A DNA stretch of 64,000 bases from Micromonospora echinospora (GCF_014203425.1 NZ_JACHJC010000001.1:434001-498000), one strand, 5' to 3'. Positions 32,608-43,000 are shown, numbered from the stretch's first letter. The notes: generated by a model not told the origin, from the sequence alone. A program made the numbers and translations.

Positions 32608-34088
32608 GCACCGCCACCCCGCCCCGTACCGCGCGCGGGTCGGTTCCGCTCGCCGCGGTGTCACCGCCCGGCGGGAACCGCCTCCGCCCGGTGCGGGTAC
32701 GGCCGGAGGGCTGGTCGTGGCGGCTGCCGACGGCGTGGCCGCTGATCGCAGTCTTCCTGCTGTACCCGCTGTGGTGGGTGCTCGGGGTGTCGAGCTTCGT
32801 GTTCGTCATCTTCGCGGTGCCGATGGTGGCGCAGATGCGCAAGCGCGGGCCGATCCGGGTGCCGCCCGGCTTCGGGATCTGGATGATCCTGCTGCTCTGG
32901 GTGTTCCTGTCCGTGCTCACCCTCGACCTCACCGCGCCGAACACGCTGCCGCCCGGCGGCAGCGGCAAGTACATCGGCTGGGGCATCCGGCTCGCCAACT
33001 ACGTCGCGATGACCGTGACCATGCTCTACGTCTACAACCTGCGCGAGCGGGAGCTGTCCCAGCGCCGGATGGTGCGGCTGTTCGGGTTCATGGGCGTGAT
33101 CGTGGTGCTGGGCGGCTGGATCGGCTCACTCTTCCCGAACCTCAAGTTCGTCGCGCCGCTGCGCTTCGTCCTGCCGCAGTCGATCGCCGGCCACCCGTAC
33201 GTCACCTCGCTCATGGAAATCAAGTTCGCCCAGGTGCAGCAGGTGATCGAGGGGGAGGCAAGCTCGCCCCGCCCGTCCGCGCCGTTCACCTACACGAACT
33301 CGTGGGGCCAGAACACCGCGATCCTGCTGGTCTGGCTGATCGTCGGCTGGGTGGTGCTGGGCAGGCCGCTGCGCCGTACCGCCGGCGTGGCGATCGCGCT
33401 GGCGGCGATCTTCCCGATCGTCTACTCCCTCAACCGCGGCCTCTGGATCGGCATCGGCATCGCCGCCGCGTACGTGGCGCTGCGGCTCGCGCTGCGCGGC
33501 CGGATGGTGGTGCTCGGCGGGCTCGCCCTGGCGGTCGGGCTGATCGGCGTGCTGATCGTCGCCACCCCGCTCGGCCGCACCTTCGACGAACGCCTGCAGA
33601 ACGGGCACAGCGACGACATCCGCACCACCCTGTCGCAGGGCGCGGTCCGGGCGGCCAACCAGTCGCCGATCCTCGGCTACGGCGGCAACCGGGCGCTGAT
33701 CGGCAGCAACCGGTCGATCGCCATCGGCAAGTCCGAGGACTGCAAGCAGTGCGGCAACCGGGAGCTGGGCAGCAACGGCCAGGTCTGGGCGCTGCTCGTC
33801 GGGCAGGGCTGGATCGGCGCGATCTGCTACAACGCCTTCTTCATCTACTGCATCTGGCGCTACCGGCGCGACCACAGCGCCATCGGGATCGCCGGCACGC
33901 TCGTGCTCATCCTCATGCTCTTCTTCCAGTTCACCTACGGTGCGATGGAAGCAACACTCGCCTACGCCCTGATCACTGTCGCCCTGCTGGCCCGCAACGA
34001 CCGGATCCGCCGGTCGCTCGCGCCCGCGCCACCGCAGGGCACGATCGCCGGGCTCCGGGCCCGACTGGAAACGACCGGTGACCGCTGA
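32604..34088 (+). CDS. Wzy/O-antigen-ligase-like polymerase
   Basis: A 494-residue membrane protein with about ten to twelve hydrophobic helices and one long extracytoplasmic loop (about 185-235 and again 320-385). This is the layout of Wzy polymerases and WaaL ligases, which join lipid-linked repeat units outside the membrane. Conserved features such as NRGLWIG near 275-281 and the loop GGNRALIGSNRSI fit the family. Its ATG lies inside the previous stop (ATGA) and the next gene begins at its own stop (TGATG), fixing it in the operon. Confidence 0.85.
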   Translation: MSTATPPRTARGSVPLAAVSPPGGNRLRPVRVRPEGWSWRLPTAWPLIAVFLLYPLWWVLGVSSFVFVIFAVPMVAQMRKRGPIRVPPGFGIWMILLLWVFLSVLTLDLTAPNTLPPGGSGKYIGWGIRLANYVAMTVTMLYVYNLRERELSQRRMVRLFGFMGVIVVLGGWIGSLFPNLKFVAPLRFVLPQSIAGHPYVTSLMEIKFAQVQQVIEGEASSPRPSAPFTYTNSWGQNTAILLVWLIVGWVVLGRPLRRTAGVAIALAAIFPIVYSLNRGLWIGIGIAAAYVALRLALRGRMVVLGGLALAVGLIGVLIVATPLGRTFDERLQNGHSDDIRTTLSQGAVRAANQSPILGYGGNRALIGSNRSIAIGKSEDCKQCGNRELGSNGQVWALLVGQGWIGAICYNAFFIYCIWRYRRDHSAIGIAGTLVLILMLFFQFTYGAMEATLAYALITVALLARNDRIRRSLAPAPPQGTIAGLRARLETTGDR

Positions 34089-35293
34089 TGGTGTTCCGCG
34101 TACCCCCGGACGGCGACGGCCGTGCCGCGTACCTCGGTGAACTGGCCGGGCTGATCTGGCCCGCGCCGGCCGAGCCCAGCCTGCGCCGCGGCGGCGCCGG
34201 CTGGGTGGTGGTGCCCTCGGCGGCCCGCCCCCGGCTGCTCGTGCCCACCGGCTCCGGCCGGGCGGCGGCGAGCGCGGTCCGGCACTCCACCGAGGCCGTC
34301 GGCCGCAAGGCCAAGCTGGTCCGGCAGGGCCTGGCCACCGCGTTCCGGCTCGGTCTGGGGCCGCTGGTCTTCCGTGACCGGCTGGTCGTCGACGGCGGCG
34401 GACTGGACGCGCACCTGGCCGAGGTGCTGGGCGAGCCGGCGCTGGTGAGCCTGCACATCGGGCCGGCCCGCGCGAACCGCAAGCCGGTGCTGCAACTGCT
34501 CGCCCCGGACGGCCGGGCCCTCGGGTACGCGAAACTCGGCGTCGACCCGCTGACCCGCGCGCTCGTCCACGCGGAGGCCGATGCGCTGCGCCGCCTCGCC
34601 GAGGTGCCGCTCGGCCCGGTGGTCCTGGCCGGGGTACGCCACCACGGCGACTGGCACGGGCACGCGCTGCTCGTGCAGGAGGCGCTGCCGGTGCGGCTGC
34701 CCCGGGCCGCCCCGGCCGCCGCGCAGGCGGCCGAGCGCGCGGCCATGGTGGCGGTCGCCGGCTGCCTCGGCGTACGCCGGCAACCGTGGGCGGCCAGCGG
34801 GCACGCGACCCGACTCACCGCTGCGGTGGACGCGCTCGGGCCCCGGCCGGAGGCCGGGCGGCTGCGCGCGGTGCTGAAGTCCGTCGCGGACGCCGACCCG
34901 GTGGTCGCCTTCGGCGCGTGGCACGGGGACTGGAACGGCGGCAACAGCGCGGTGCTCGCCGACGGGCGGGTGCTGGTCTGGGACTGGGAACGGTTCGAGG
35001 CGGACGTGCCGGCCGGGTACGACGCGCTGCACCTGGCGGTGCAGGGCGCGATGAGCCACGACGGGGTGGAACCGGTCGAGGCCGCGCGTACGCTCGTCGC
35101 CGGCGCGGCGGGCACGCTGGCGCCGTTCGACCAGGCGGCCGGGGACGCCGACCTGGTCGCCGTGCTCTACCTGGTGGAGCTGGCTGCGCGCTACCTGCGC
35201 GACCGGCAGGCGGAGGCAGGTGCGCGACTGGGGCACGTCGACACCTGGCTGCTGCCCGCCGTGGAGGAACACCTGGCCCGCCGGGCCCGGTGA
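34088..35293 (+). CDS. APH-fold phosphotransferase of the polysaccharide operon
   Basis: A 401-residue cytosolic protein with an aminoglycoside phosphotransferase/choline-kinase fold. The AK of GYAKLGVDP with EADALRRL downstream fits the ATP-binding Lys/Glu pair. HGDWNGGN (about 278-285) is the catalytic loop and DWERF (about 298-302) the metal site. The N-terminal 130 residues form an extra domain I do not recognise. The family phosphorylates small hydroxylated molecules; here the operon suggests a sugar, polyol or glycan acceptor. The start codon overlaps the Wzy stop by 1 nt. I know of no standard Wzy-pathway role for this family. Confidence 0.75.
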   Translation: MVFRVPPDGDGRAAYLGELAGLIWPAPAEPSLRRGGAGWVVVPSAARPRLLVPTGSGRAAASAVRHSTEAVGRKAKLVRQGLATAFRLGLGPLVFRDRLVVDGGGLDAHLAEVLGEPALVSLHIGPARANRKPVLQLLAPDGRALGYAKLGVDPLTRALVHAEADALRRLAEVPLGPVVLAGVRHHGDWHGHALLVQEALPVRLPRAAPAAAQAAERAAMVAVAGCLGVRRQPWAASGHATRLTAAVDALGPRPEAGRLRAVLKSVADADPVVAFGAWHGDWNGGNSAVLADGRVLVWDWERFEADVPAGYDALHLAVQGAMSHDGVEPVEAARTLVAGAAGTLAPFDQAAGDADLVAVLYLVELAARYLRDRQAEAGARLGHVDTWLLPAVEEHLARRAR

Positions 35294-35310
35294 GAGTGAG
35301 GAGTGGGGAC

Positions 35311-36174
35311 GTGACGGTGGCCAGGGAGCAGGCGCTCCGCGCGGTGAAGTCGGTGAGTCGGACGGTCGGTCGCTTGACCGCCGGCTCGCGGATGGTGCCG
35401 GGATTCCTGATCGTGGGGGCGCAGCGCTGCGGCACCACCTCGCTGTTCAAGACGCTTTCGCAGCACCCCGGCGTGCTGCCGCCCGCGTACCACAAGGGCG
35501 TGCACTACTTCGACATGGACTACCACCGGGGGATGAACTGGTACCTCGGGCACTTCCCCACCACGGCCAAGGCCGAAGCGGTGAAGGCCCAGATCGGGGC
35601 ACGCGGGATCACCGGCGAGTCCAGCCCGTACTACATGTTCCACCCGCTGGCCGGGCAGCGGATCGCCAAGGACCTGCCCTCGGTGAAGCTGCTGGTGCTG
35701 CTGCGTGACCCGGTGGAGCGCGCCTACTCGGCGCACTCGCACGAGCTGGCCCGCGGCTACGAGACCGAGTCGGACTTCGAGCGGGCGCTGGCCCTGGAGG
35801 AGCAGCGGACCGCGGGCGAGCGGGAGCGGATGATCCGCTCGGCCGCGTACGGGAGCGAGCACCTGCAGCACAACGCGTACCTGGCCCGGGGCCGCTACAT
35901 CGAGCAGCTGGAGCGGCTGGAGGCGCTCGTCGGCCGGGAGCGGATGCACGTCATCGACAGCGACGACTTCTTCGCCGACCCGCGCCCGTCCTTCGACGCG
36001 GTCTGCGACTTCCTCGGGCTGCCCCGCTGGGCGGACATCGCGTTCGGCAAGCACAACTCGCGGTCCCGTTCGCCCATGTCGGCGGAGCTGCGGGCCCGGC
36101 TGGAGGACCACTTCGCCCCGTACGACGAGCGGCTGGCGGCGTGGTGGGGACGCGTGCCGTCGTGGCGGCGGTGA
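35311..36174 (+). CDS. Heparan-sulfotransferase-like sulfotransferase (second of three)
   Basis: A 287-residue sulfotransferase with the phosphosulfate loop GAQRCGTTSLFKTL (about 34-47) and the 3'-phosphate site LLRDPVERAYSAHSHE (about 128-143). The pattern and the C-terminal HNSRSRSPMS segment resemble the N-/O-sulfotransferase (NDST, HS3ST-like) group that acts on glycosaminoglycans and other sugars. The GTG at 35311 has GAGGAG 7 nt upstream. It is followed by the flippase with a GTGA overlap. It probably sulfates a sugar of the repeat unit before export, because no signal peptide is present. Confidence 0.87.
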   Translation: MTVAREQALRAVKSVSRTVGRLTAGSRMVPGFLIVGAQRCGTTSLFKTLSQHPGVLPPAYHKGVHYFDMDYHRGMNWYLGHFPTTAKAEAVKAQIGARGITGESSPYYMFHPLAGQRIAKDLPSVKLLVLLRDPVERAYSAHSHELARGYETESDFERALALEEQRTAGERERMIRSAAYGSEHLQHNAYLARGRYIEQLERLEALVGRERMHVIDSDDFFADPRPSFDAVCDFLGLPRWADIAFGKHNSRSRSPMSAELRARLEDHFAPYDERLAAWWGRVPSWRR

Positions 36175-37754
36175 CCCGGCCGGACGCCGGCGGCACCCCG
36201 ACGCTCACCGCTCCACCGCCCGGACCGGGCGCGGGGCTCGGCGGCGCGGCCCGGCAGGGCTTCGCGAACCTGGTCGGTGTCGGCCTGGCCGCGGTGGCGG
36301 GCTTCGGGCTCAACATCGTCATCGCCCGGGGCTGGTCGGTCCGCGAGGCCGGCATGTTCTTCGCGGCTACCAGCGCGTTCATGATCGCCGCGTCGGCGGC
36401 CCGGCTCGGCACCGACGTCGGCACTGTCTACTTCGTCAGCCGCCAGCGCACGCTCGACCGCCGCGACCAGATCCGCGGCACGATCCTGGTCGGGTTGCTG
36501 CCGGTGCTCGCGGTCGGCGCGCTGCTCGGCCTCGCCGGCTGGGTGGCCGCGCCGGCGCTGGCCCGCGCCACCATGCCGGAGGCCGGCCCGGAGGCGGTGA
36601 CCGCGCTGCGCATCCTGCTGGCGTTCGTGCCGCTGGCCGCGCTCAACGACTACGCGCTCGCCGCCTGCCGGGGCTTCGGCCAGATGCGCCCGCTGCTCAC
36701 AGTGGAGCGGCTCGGCCGCACGCTCGTGCAGTTCCTGGCCGTGGCGGTGGCCGCCTGGCTCGGCATGTCCGCCACCGTGGCGCTGCCGCTGGCCTGGGTG
36801 GTGCCGTACCTGCTCGCCGCTGTGGTCGCGCTGTTCTGGTTGAGCCGGCTCGTCGGCCGGGCCGGTCGCCAGGTGACCCGGCCGGTGCCGGCGCGTGAGC
36901 TGGCCGGGCCGTTCTGGCGTTTCACCGGACCCCGCGCGGTCAGCAGCCTGGCCGCGATCGTGGTGCAGCGACTGGACATCGTGCTGCTCAGCGCGCTGCG
37001 TGGGCCGGCCGAGGCGGCCATCTACACGGCGGCGACCCGGTTCCTGGCGCTGGGCCAGCTCTCCAGCGTCGCGCTGTCCAGCTCGGTGCAGCACCGGCTG
37101 GCCGCCGCGTTCGCCCGCAACGACCGGGCCGAGGCGGGCCAGCTCTACCAGGTCGCCACCGGCTGGCTGGTGATCCTCTCCTGGCCCGCGTACCTGATCT
37201 TCGCGGCCTTCGCCACGCCGATGCTGGCGCTGTTCGGAGGCGACTACGCCGACGGCCGCCGGGTCGTGGTGCTGCTGGCGCTGACCATGCTGCTGGCCAC
37301 CGGATGCGGCATGGTCGACATGGTGCTCAACATGGCCGGGCGCACCGCGTGGACGTTCTACAACGCGATGACCGGCACCGTGCTCAACGTGGTCGGCAAC
37401 CTGCTGCTCATCCCGCGGTTCGGCATCCTCGGCGCGGCCCTGGCCTGGATCGTCTCGATCCTGGTCACCAACCTGGTGCCGCTGACCCAGCTCTGGTGGT
37501 CGATGCGACTGCACCCGTTCGGCGCCGGCACCCGTACCGCGATGGCGCTCGCCGTCGTCGCGCTGGGTCTGCCGCTCGGCGCGGCGAGCCTGCTCGACGC
37601 CACGACGCCGGTGCTCGCGCTGGTGACCGCCGTCGGCCTGGCCGCGTACGTGGCGGGTGTCTGGCGCTGGCGGCGCACCCTGAACCTCGACGCGCTGCGG
37701 GCCCTGCGCCGCGGCCGCAACCGCGCCGGGTCGGACCCGGCCGCCCAGTCCTGA
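36171..37754 (+). CDS. Wzx-like polysaccharide flippase (MOP superfamily)
   Basis: A roughly 527-residue membrane protein with about fourteen hydrophobic helices and the MOP/Wzx pattern: an N-terminal ARQGFANLVGVGLAAVAGFG segment, charged inner loops, and an RFGILGAALAWIVSILVTN stretch near 430. It should flip the lipid-linked repeat unit across the membrane for the Wzy-like polymerase. I chose the GTG at 36171, which overlaps the previous stop as GTGA; an in-frame GTG at 36141 would add ten residues. It is 28 bp upstream of the third sulfotransferase. Confidence 0.88.
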   Translation: MTRPDAGGTPTLTAPPPGPGAGLGGAARQGFANLVGVGLAAVAGFGLNIVIARGWSVREAGMFFAATSAFMIAASAARLGTDVGTVYFVSRQRTLDRRDQIRGTILVGLLPVLAVGALLGLAGWVAAPALARATMPEAGPEAVTALRILLAFVPLAALNDYALAACRGFGQMRPLLTVERLGRTLVQFLAVAVAAWLGMSATVALPLAWVVPYLLAAVVALFWLSRLVGRAGRQVTRPVPARELAGPFWRFTGPRAVSSLAAIVVQRLDIVLLSALRGPAEAAIYTAATRFLALGQLSSVALSSSVQHRLAAAFARNDRAEAGQLYQVATGWLVILSWPAYLIFAAFATPMLALFGGDYADGRRVVVLLALTMLLATGCGMVDMVLNMAGRTAWTFYNAMTGTVLNVVGNLLLIPRFGILGAALAWIVSILVTNLVPLTQLWWSMRLHPFGAGTRTAMALAVVALGLPLGAASLLDATTPVLALVTAVGLAAYVAGVWRWRRTLNLDALRALRRGRNRAGSDPAAQS

Positions 37755-37782
37755 CCGATCCTGCGCACCGATGGGACCTTCG

Positions 37783-38715
37783 ATGACCAGCGACTCCCCC
37801 CTCGCCCCGCACGCCGGCCTGTCCACAGTGAAGGCTGCGAAGCTCGCCGCGGTCGGCCTGCTGGCGGACCGCAAGGAACGCCGCGAGCTGGACCGGCCGG
37901 TGGAGGCGGGCAGTCGCCGCCTGACGCTGAAGGTGGAGCGCCCGATCTTCATCCTGGGCGCCCCGCGTTCCGGCACCACGTTCCTGGGCAGTTGCGTCGG
38001 CGCGCTGCCGGACGTGTCGTACCACTTCGAGCCGCGGCTGACCAAGGCGGTCGCCCGCTGTGTCTACGAGGGAAGCTGGACGCCGCAGCGGGCCGCCCGC
38101 TATTTCCGCGGCTACTACGGCGCGCTGCTCGCCGCGTCCGGGCACGGCGGGTTGCGCTTCGCCGAGAAGGACCCGGAGAACTGCTTCATCGTGCCGTTCC
38201 TGACCGAGGTCTTCCCGGACGCGGTCTTCCTGCACGTCTACCGCGACGGCCGGGACGTGGCGGTGTCGCACGCCGAGCAGCCCTGGCTGAACGCCGCGTC
38301 CACGGGCAGCGGCCGCAGCGGCCGGGGCGGTACGCCGTGGGGCGCCGCGCCGAGGTTCTGGGTGGAGCCGGAGCGACGCGAGGAGTTCAGCCGGGTCTCC
38401 GACCTGGGCCGGTCGGCCTGGATGTGGCGGCGCTTCACCGGCAGCGCGCTGTCCCAGCTCGCCGAACTGCCAGCGGACCGGGTCCGGCACCTGCGCTACG
38501 AGGACGTCGTCACCCGGCCGGCGGAGGCCGCCGAGGTGGTCGCCGACTTCCTGGAGGTACGCGACCCGGCCGGCCGGGCGGCGTTGCACGCCCGCTTCGC
38601 CAAGGCCCGGCCGGGCTCGGTGGGACGCTGGCGGCAGCGACTGACCGAAAAGGATCTGACCGACGTGCTGGACCAGGCCGGCCCGCTGCTGACCGAGCTC
38701 GGTTACCCCGCCTGA
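37783..38715 (+). CDS. Sulfotransferase (third of three)
   Basis: A 310-residue P-loop sulfotransferase: phosphosulfate loop GAPRSGTTFLGS (about 60-71) and 3'-phosphate site VYRDGRDVAVSHAEQ (about 153-167). The central insert (STGSGRSGRGGTPWGAAPRF) and the RYEDVVTRPAEAAEVVADFLE region are typical of carbohydrate sulfotransferases. It differs clearly from the other two in the locus, which suggests three distinct acceptor positions or partly redundant activities. It starts at ATG 37783 (an in-frame ATG at 37771 is possible). Probably the last gene of the rightward operon proper. Confidence 0.85.
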   Translation: MTSDSPLAPHAGLSTVKAAKLAAVGLLADRKERRELDRPVEAGSRRLTLKVERPIFILGAPRSGTTFLGSCVGALPDVSYHFEPRLTKAVARCVYEGSWTPQRAARYFRGYYGALLAASGHGGLRFAEKDPENCFIVPFLTEVFPDAVFLHVYRDGRDVAVSHAEQPWLNAASTGSGRSGRGGTPWGAAPRFWVEPERREEFSRVSDLGRSAWMWRRFTGSALSQLAELPADRVRHLRYEDVVTRPAEAAEVVADFLEVRDPAGRAALHARFAKARPGSVGRWRQRLTEKDLTDVLDQAGPLLTELGYPA

Positions 38716-38831
38716 GCGCGCCTCCCCGGGTAGAGTGCCAGGGGTCGCCCGCCCGGCCCGGCGTGCCTCTCCGCTGACGCGGATCCGTCAGGGCCACACC
38801 GTGCCGGCGACCGTCCTGGGGAGAGGTTGCG

Positions 38832-39899
38832 GTGGTACGACGGTTACGACTGACGATGGCTGCCGTGCTGGGCCTGGCCTTACTGGCGCCGGCGGTGACG
38901 GCCTGCGAGATCGGCTCCGATCGGTCCGGCGAGGGGACCAGCGCGGCGCCGCCCCCACCGACTGTGACGCCGCGGACCGCGCCGGTCCGCACCACCGGAC
39001 GGGGGCCGGAGCCGCCGGAGCAGGGGGCCTGGCTCGGCACCTGGGTCAAGCCGCAGTACCACACCGCCACCGGGCGGGCCGCCGCGTTCGACGAGTTCAA
39101 CCGGGCCGCCGGCGGCACGCTCGCCATCGCGCACATGTTCCACGAGTGGAACGAGCCGTTCCCGGGCGCCAGCGAGCGGGCGTTCCAGGCCCGGGGCAAG
39201 CTGCAGATGATCTCCTGGCAGGGCACCGACACCCGCTCGACGGTCAGTGGCACCTACGACACGCTTATCCGGGAACGCGCGCGGGACGTCAAGGAGTTCG
39301 GCGTTCCGGTGCTGCTGCGCTACCGGTGGGAGATGGACCGGCCGAACCTGGCCGCGAGCATGCACTCGCCGGAGGACTACGTCGCCGCCTGGAAGCACGT
39401 CCGCGGCATCTTCACGGAGATGGGCGTCACCAACGCGGCCTGGGTGTGGTGCCCGCACGCGGACGGCTTCGCCGAGCCGCAGCGACGGGCCGCCGCCTAC
39501 TACCCCGGTGACGACCAGGTCGACTGGCTCTGCGCCGACGTCTATCCCAGCCCGGAGTGGAACAGCTTCTCCAACCGCATGGACCACTTCATGGCGTTCG
39601 CCAAGAAGCACCCGCGGCCGGTCATCATCGGCGAGTACGGCCTGACCCAGGACGGGCGTCCGGGCCAGCGGGCCGACTGGATGCGCGAGGTCGGGCCGTA
39701 CCTGAAGAAGCACCCGCAGATCAAGGCGGCGGTCTACTTCGCGGCGCGGCAGACGCAGAAGCCGATTTACGACAGCACGTTCGGCGACGACCCGGAGAGC
39801 GAGAAGGTCTTCCGGGAAATGGCGACGGATCCGTACTTCCAGCCGCCGATACCCGACCTGAGCGTCTCCTCAGGGCAACCCTCCGTGTCCGGCGAGTGA
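38832..39899 (+). CDS. GH26-like glycoside hydrolase lipoprotein
   Basis: A 355-residue exported protein: a basic start, a hydrophobic core and a lipobox VTAC with Cys25, then a Pro/Thr-rich linker to 65 and a TIM-barrel domain like GH26 mannanases/lichenases. The likely acid/base is Glu167 (RYRWEMD) and the nucleophile Glu268 (IIGEYG), about 100 residues apart as in GH26. The GTG at 38832 follows GGGGAGAGG. It is anchored outside the membrane, where it could cleave or release the polymer made by the locus, as depolymerases in other exopolysaccharide loci do. Confidence 0.82.
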   Translation: MVRRLRLTMAAVLGLALLAPAVTACEIGSDRSGEGTSAAPPPPTVTPRTAPVRTTGRGPEPPEQGAWLGTWVKPQYHTATGRAAAFDEFNRAAGGTLAIAHMFHEWNEPFPGASERAFQARGKLQMISWQGTDTRSTVSGTYDTLIRERARDVKEFGVPVLLRYRWEMDRPNLAASMHSPEDYVAAWKHVRGIFTEMGVTNAAWVWCPHADGFAEPQRRAAAYYPGDDQVDWLCADVYPSPEWNSFSNRMDHFMAFAKKHPRPVIIGEYGLTQDGRPGQRADWMREVGPYLKKHPQIKAAVYFAARQTQKPIYDSTFGDDPESEKVFREMATDPYFQPPIPDLSVSSGQPSVSGE

Positions 39900-39921
39900 T
39901 CGTCGCTCGTCTTTTCGTGTG

Positions 39922-39961
39922 ACCCGGGCCGTTTCCTCGGCCAAAAAGGCCGATCCCGGGT
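39922..39961. terminator. Nested hairpin after the GH26-like lipoprotein gene
   Basis: Outer arms ACCCGGG/CCCGGGT (39922-39928, 39955-39961) enclose an inner hairpin TCGGCC-AAAAA-GGCCGA (39937-39953). Located 22 bp after the stop; it likely ends the transcript or acts in the leader of the next gene. Confidence 0.5.
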
Positions 39962-40088
39962 GGACGCGCGACCGGCGAATGCGAGAAGGTATTGCTCTCA
40001 CGTCTGCGGTCGGTCGAGTGACGCCCCGCCTCAAGTCGGCACCGGCCACGATCGCAGCGCCTCCGACGTATTCCCCCCGGAGTAGCCT

Positions 40089-43000
40089 GTGGCTTCCTCG
40101 ATCCTGAGACACCGCTCGGTGTCCGCCTTCGGCGCTGCCGTACTCGGCATCGCCACCCTGTTCACACCGGTGCCGGCGCTCGCCGCGCCGGCCACCGCGC
40201 CCGCGCCCGACCACAGCACGATGGTCGGCGAGGTGCCCTCGGACAAGACGCCGAACATCAACGACGGCAACGTGGTGGCCATCCACGACGCCGGCAGCAA
40301 GGTGATCGTCGGCGGCTCGTTCACCAACGCGCAGAACCGGGGTTCGTCACCCACCCCGGTCGACCGCCGCGCGCTGCTCGCCTTCGACAAGGCCACCGGC
40401 AAGATCGACAATGCGTTCGCGCCGGTGCTGGACAACGACGTCACCGCGATCATCGCCGGCCCGACCCCCGGGACGGTCTACGTCGCCGGCAAGTTCAACA
40501 AGATCGGCGACAAGAACTTCCGGAAGCTGGCGTTGCTGAACGTCGCCGACGGCACCCCCGTCGAGGGGTTCAAGGGCCCGGCGTTCAACGGCACGATCAA
40601 CGACATCGCGCTCGTCGACGGCCACCTGATCGTCGGTGGCATCTTCACCACCGTCACCGCGACGACCAACCGCAATGGGCTGGCCTCGCTGAACCCGACC
40701 ACCGGCGCGGTCGACGACTACCTGACCGTGTCGCTGACCGAGCACCACAACTGGACCCCGACGAACAACGGGGCCTCGGCCGGTGTCGGCGTGGAGAAGT
40801 TCACCGTCTCGCCGGACGGCAAGCACCTCGTGGTCATCGGCAACTTCAAGAAGGCCGACGACGTCGTGCACGACCAGATCGTGCGGATCAACCTGGGCGC
40901 CAACTCGGCCACCGTCGCCGACTGGAACACCGACGGCTACTCCGCGGCCTGCAAGTACTCCGCGTTCGACTCGTGGGTACGCGATGTGCAGTTCTCCCCG
41001 GACAGCAAGTACTTCGTCGTGGTCACCACCGGCGCGTCCTACCCCGGCACGCTCTGCGACTCCGCGGCCCGCTGGGAGACCGACGCCACCGGCGCCGGCC
41101 AGAAGCCGACCTGGACGAACTTCAGCGGCGGCGACACCTTCCTCTCCGTCGGCATCAGCGAGAAGGCCATCTACGTCGGCGGCCACTTCCGCTGGTCGAA
41201 CAACCCGCTCGCCCGGGACAAGGCCGGACCGGGTGCGGTGCCGCGTGCCAGCATCGCCGCCCTCGACCCGGTCAGCGGCCTGCCGCTGTCCTGGAACCCG
41301 GGCCGCCACCCGCGGGGCTACGGCGTCACCGAGATGCTGGTGACCCCGGAAGGGCTCTGGCTGGGCAGCGACCAGGAGTACATCGGCGACTTCGACTACC
41401 AGCGCAAGCGGCTCGCCTTCTTCCCGCTGGCCGGCGGCAACGCCCCGCACTCGACCAGCACCAAGGGCCTGCCGGGCAACGTCTACCAGGCCGGTCGCGC
41501 GGCGCAGACCGAGGTGCTCTACCGGGTCAACGCCGGTGGTCCGGCCATCCCGGCCACCGACGGCGGGCCGGACTGGGCCGCCGACAGCGAGGCCACGCCG
41601 AGCCCGTACCACAACACCGGCAACAGCGTGACGACGTACACGACGAACGCGGCCTTCGACGCCACAGTGCCGGCGAGCACGCCGGCCACGCTGTTCAACT
41701 CGGAGCGGTGGGACGAGTCGACCGCGCCGGACATGCAGTGGGACATCCCGGTCGCGGCCGGCACCCGGATCGACGTCCGGATCTACATGGCCAACCGCTG
41801 GTCCGGCACGAGCAAGCCGGGCAACCGCAAGTTCGACGTCAGCGTCGACGGCGTGCTCAAGCTGAACGACTTCGACCCGGTCGTCGCCGCCGGTGGCACC
41901 GACCGCGGCACCATGCAGTCGATCTCCCTGGTCAGCGACGGCGTGGTCGACATCGACTTCGGCCGGGTGGTCCAGAACCCGCTGCTCCACGGCATCGAGA
42001 TCGTCAAGACCGCGCCCACGCCGGACGCCTCGGACGTGCTCTACCGGGTCAACGCCGGCGGTGACCAGATGGCCGCGCCCAGTGGCCCGGCCTGGGCCGC
42101 GGACACCGCCACCGCGCCGAGCACTTACCACAACACCGGCAGCCAGGTGACCAGCTACACCACCAACGCCGCGCTCGACGCCACCGTGCCGTCCGGCACG
42201 CCGGTCGAGCTGTTCAACTCGGAGCGGTGGGACGAGTCGACCGCGCCGGACATGCAGTGGGACTTCCCGGTTCCGGCCGGCACACCGGTGCAGGTGCGGC
42301 TCTACCTGGCCAACCGCTACGCCGGCACCGCCACCGCCGGCAAGCGCAAGTTCAACGTCAGCATCGACGGCGTGGTCAAGCTCAGCAACTTCGACCCGAT
42401 CACGGCGATCGGCGCCACCAACCGGGGCACCATGCGGGCGTTCCCGGTCACCAGTGACGGCAACATCGACATCGACTTCGGTCGCGTCCTGGAGAACCCG
42501 CTGGTGCAGGCCATCGAGATCGTCAAGCTGCCGCCGGTGCCGCCGTCCACCACCGTGGACAGCATCACCAAGCGGACGTACGACGGCGCGTCGTCGGTCG
42601 GCAACGCGATGTCGGTGCCGAACGGCGACAACACCGGCTGGTCGACCGTCAAGGGCGCGTTCTGGGTCGGCGGCGACCTGTTCTACGGCGTCGGCGGCGA
42701 CCTCTACAAGCGCTCGTTCGACGGCACCGAGTTCGGCACCCCGAAGAAGCTGGACCCGTACCACGACGCCAAGTGGGACCTGGTCGTCACCGGCTCCGCG
42801 CCGGAGGGCTCCACCTACGCCGGCATGAACGGCAACTTCTCCGCCGAACTGCCGAACGTGACAGCGATGTTCTACAAGAGCGGCCGGATCTACTACTCGC
42901 TGGCCGGTCAGAGCACGCTCTTCTGGCGCGGGTTCGCGCCGGACACCGGCACCGTCGGCGCCGAGCGCAACACGGTCACCGGCACCACCGGCTTCGCCGA

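Noticed and set aside
35895..38045. 716-codon frame antisense to the flippase and sulfotransferase genes
   Set aside because: Long frames are common opposite high-GC genes; the product is repetitive and rich in Gln, His, Arg and Gly without domains.
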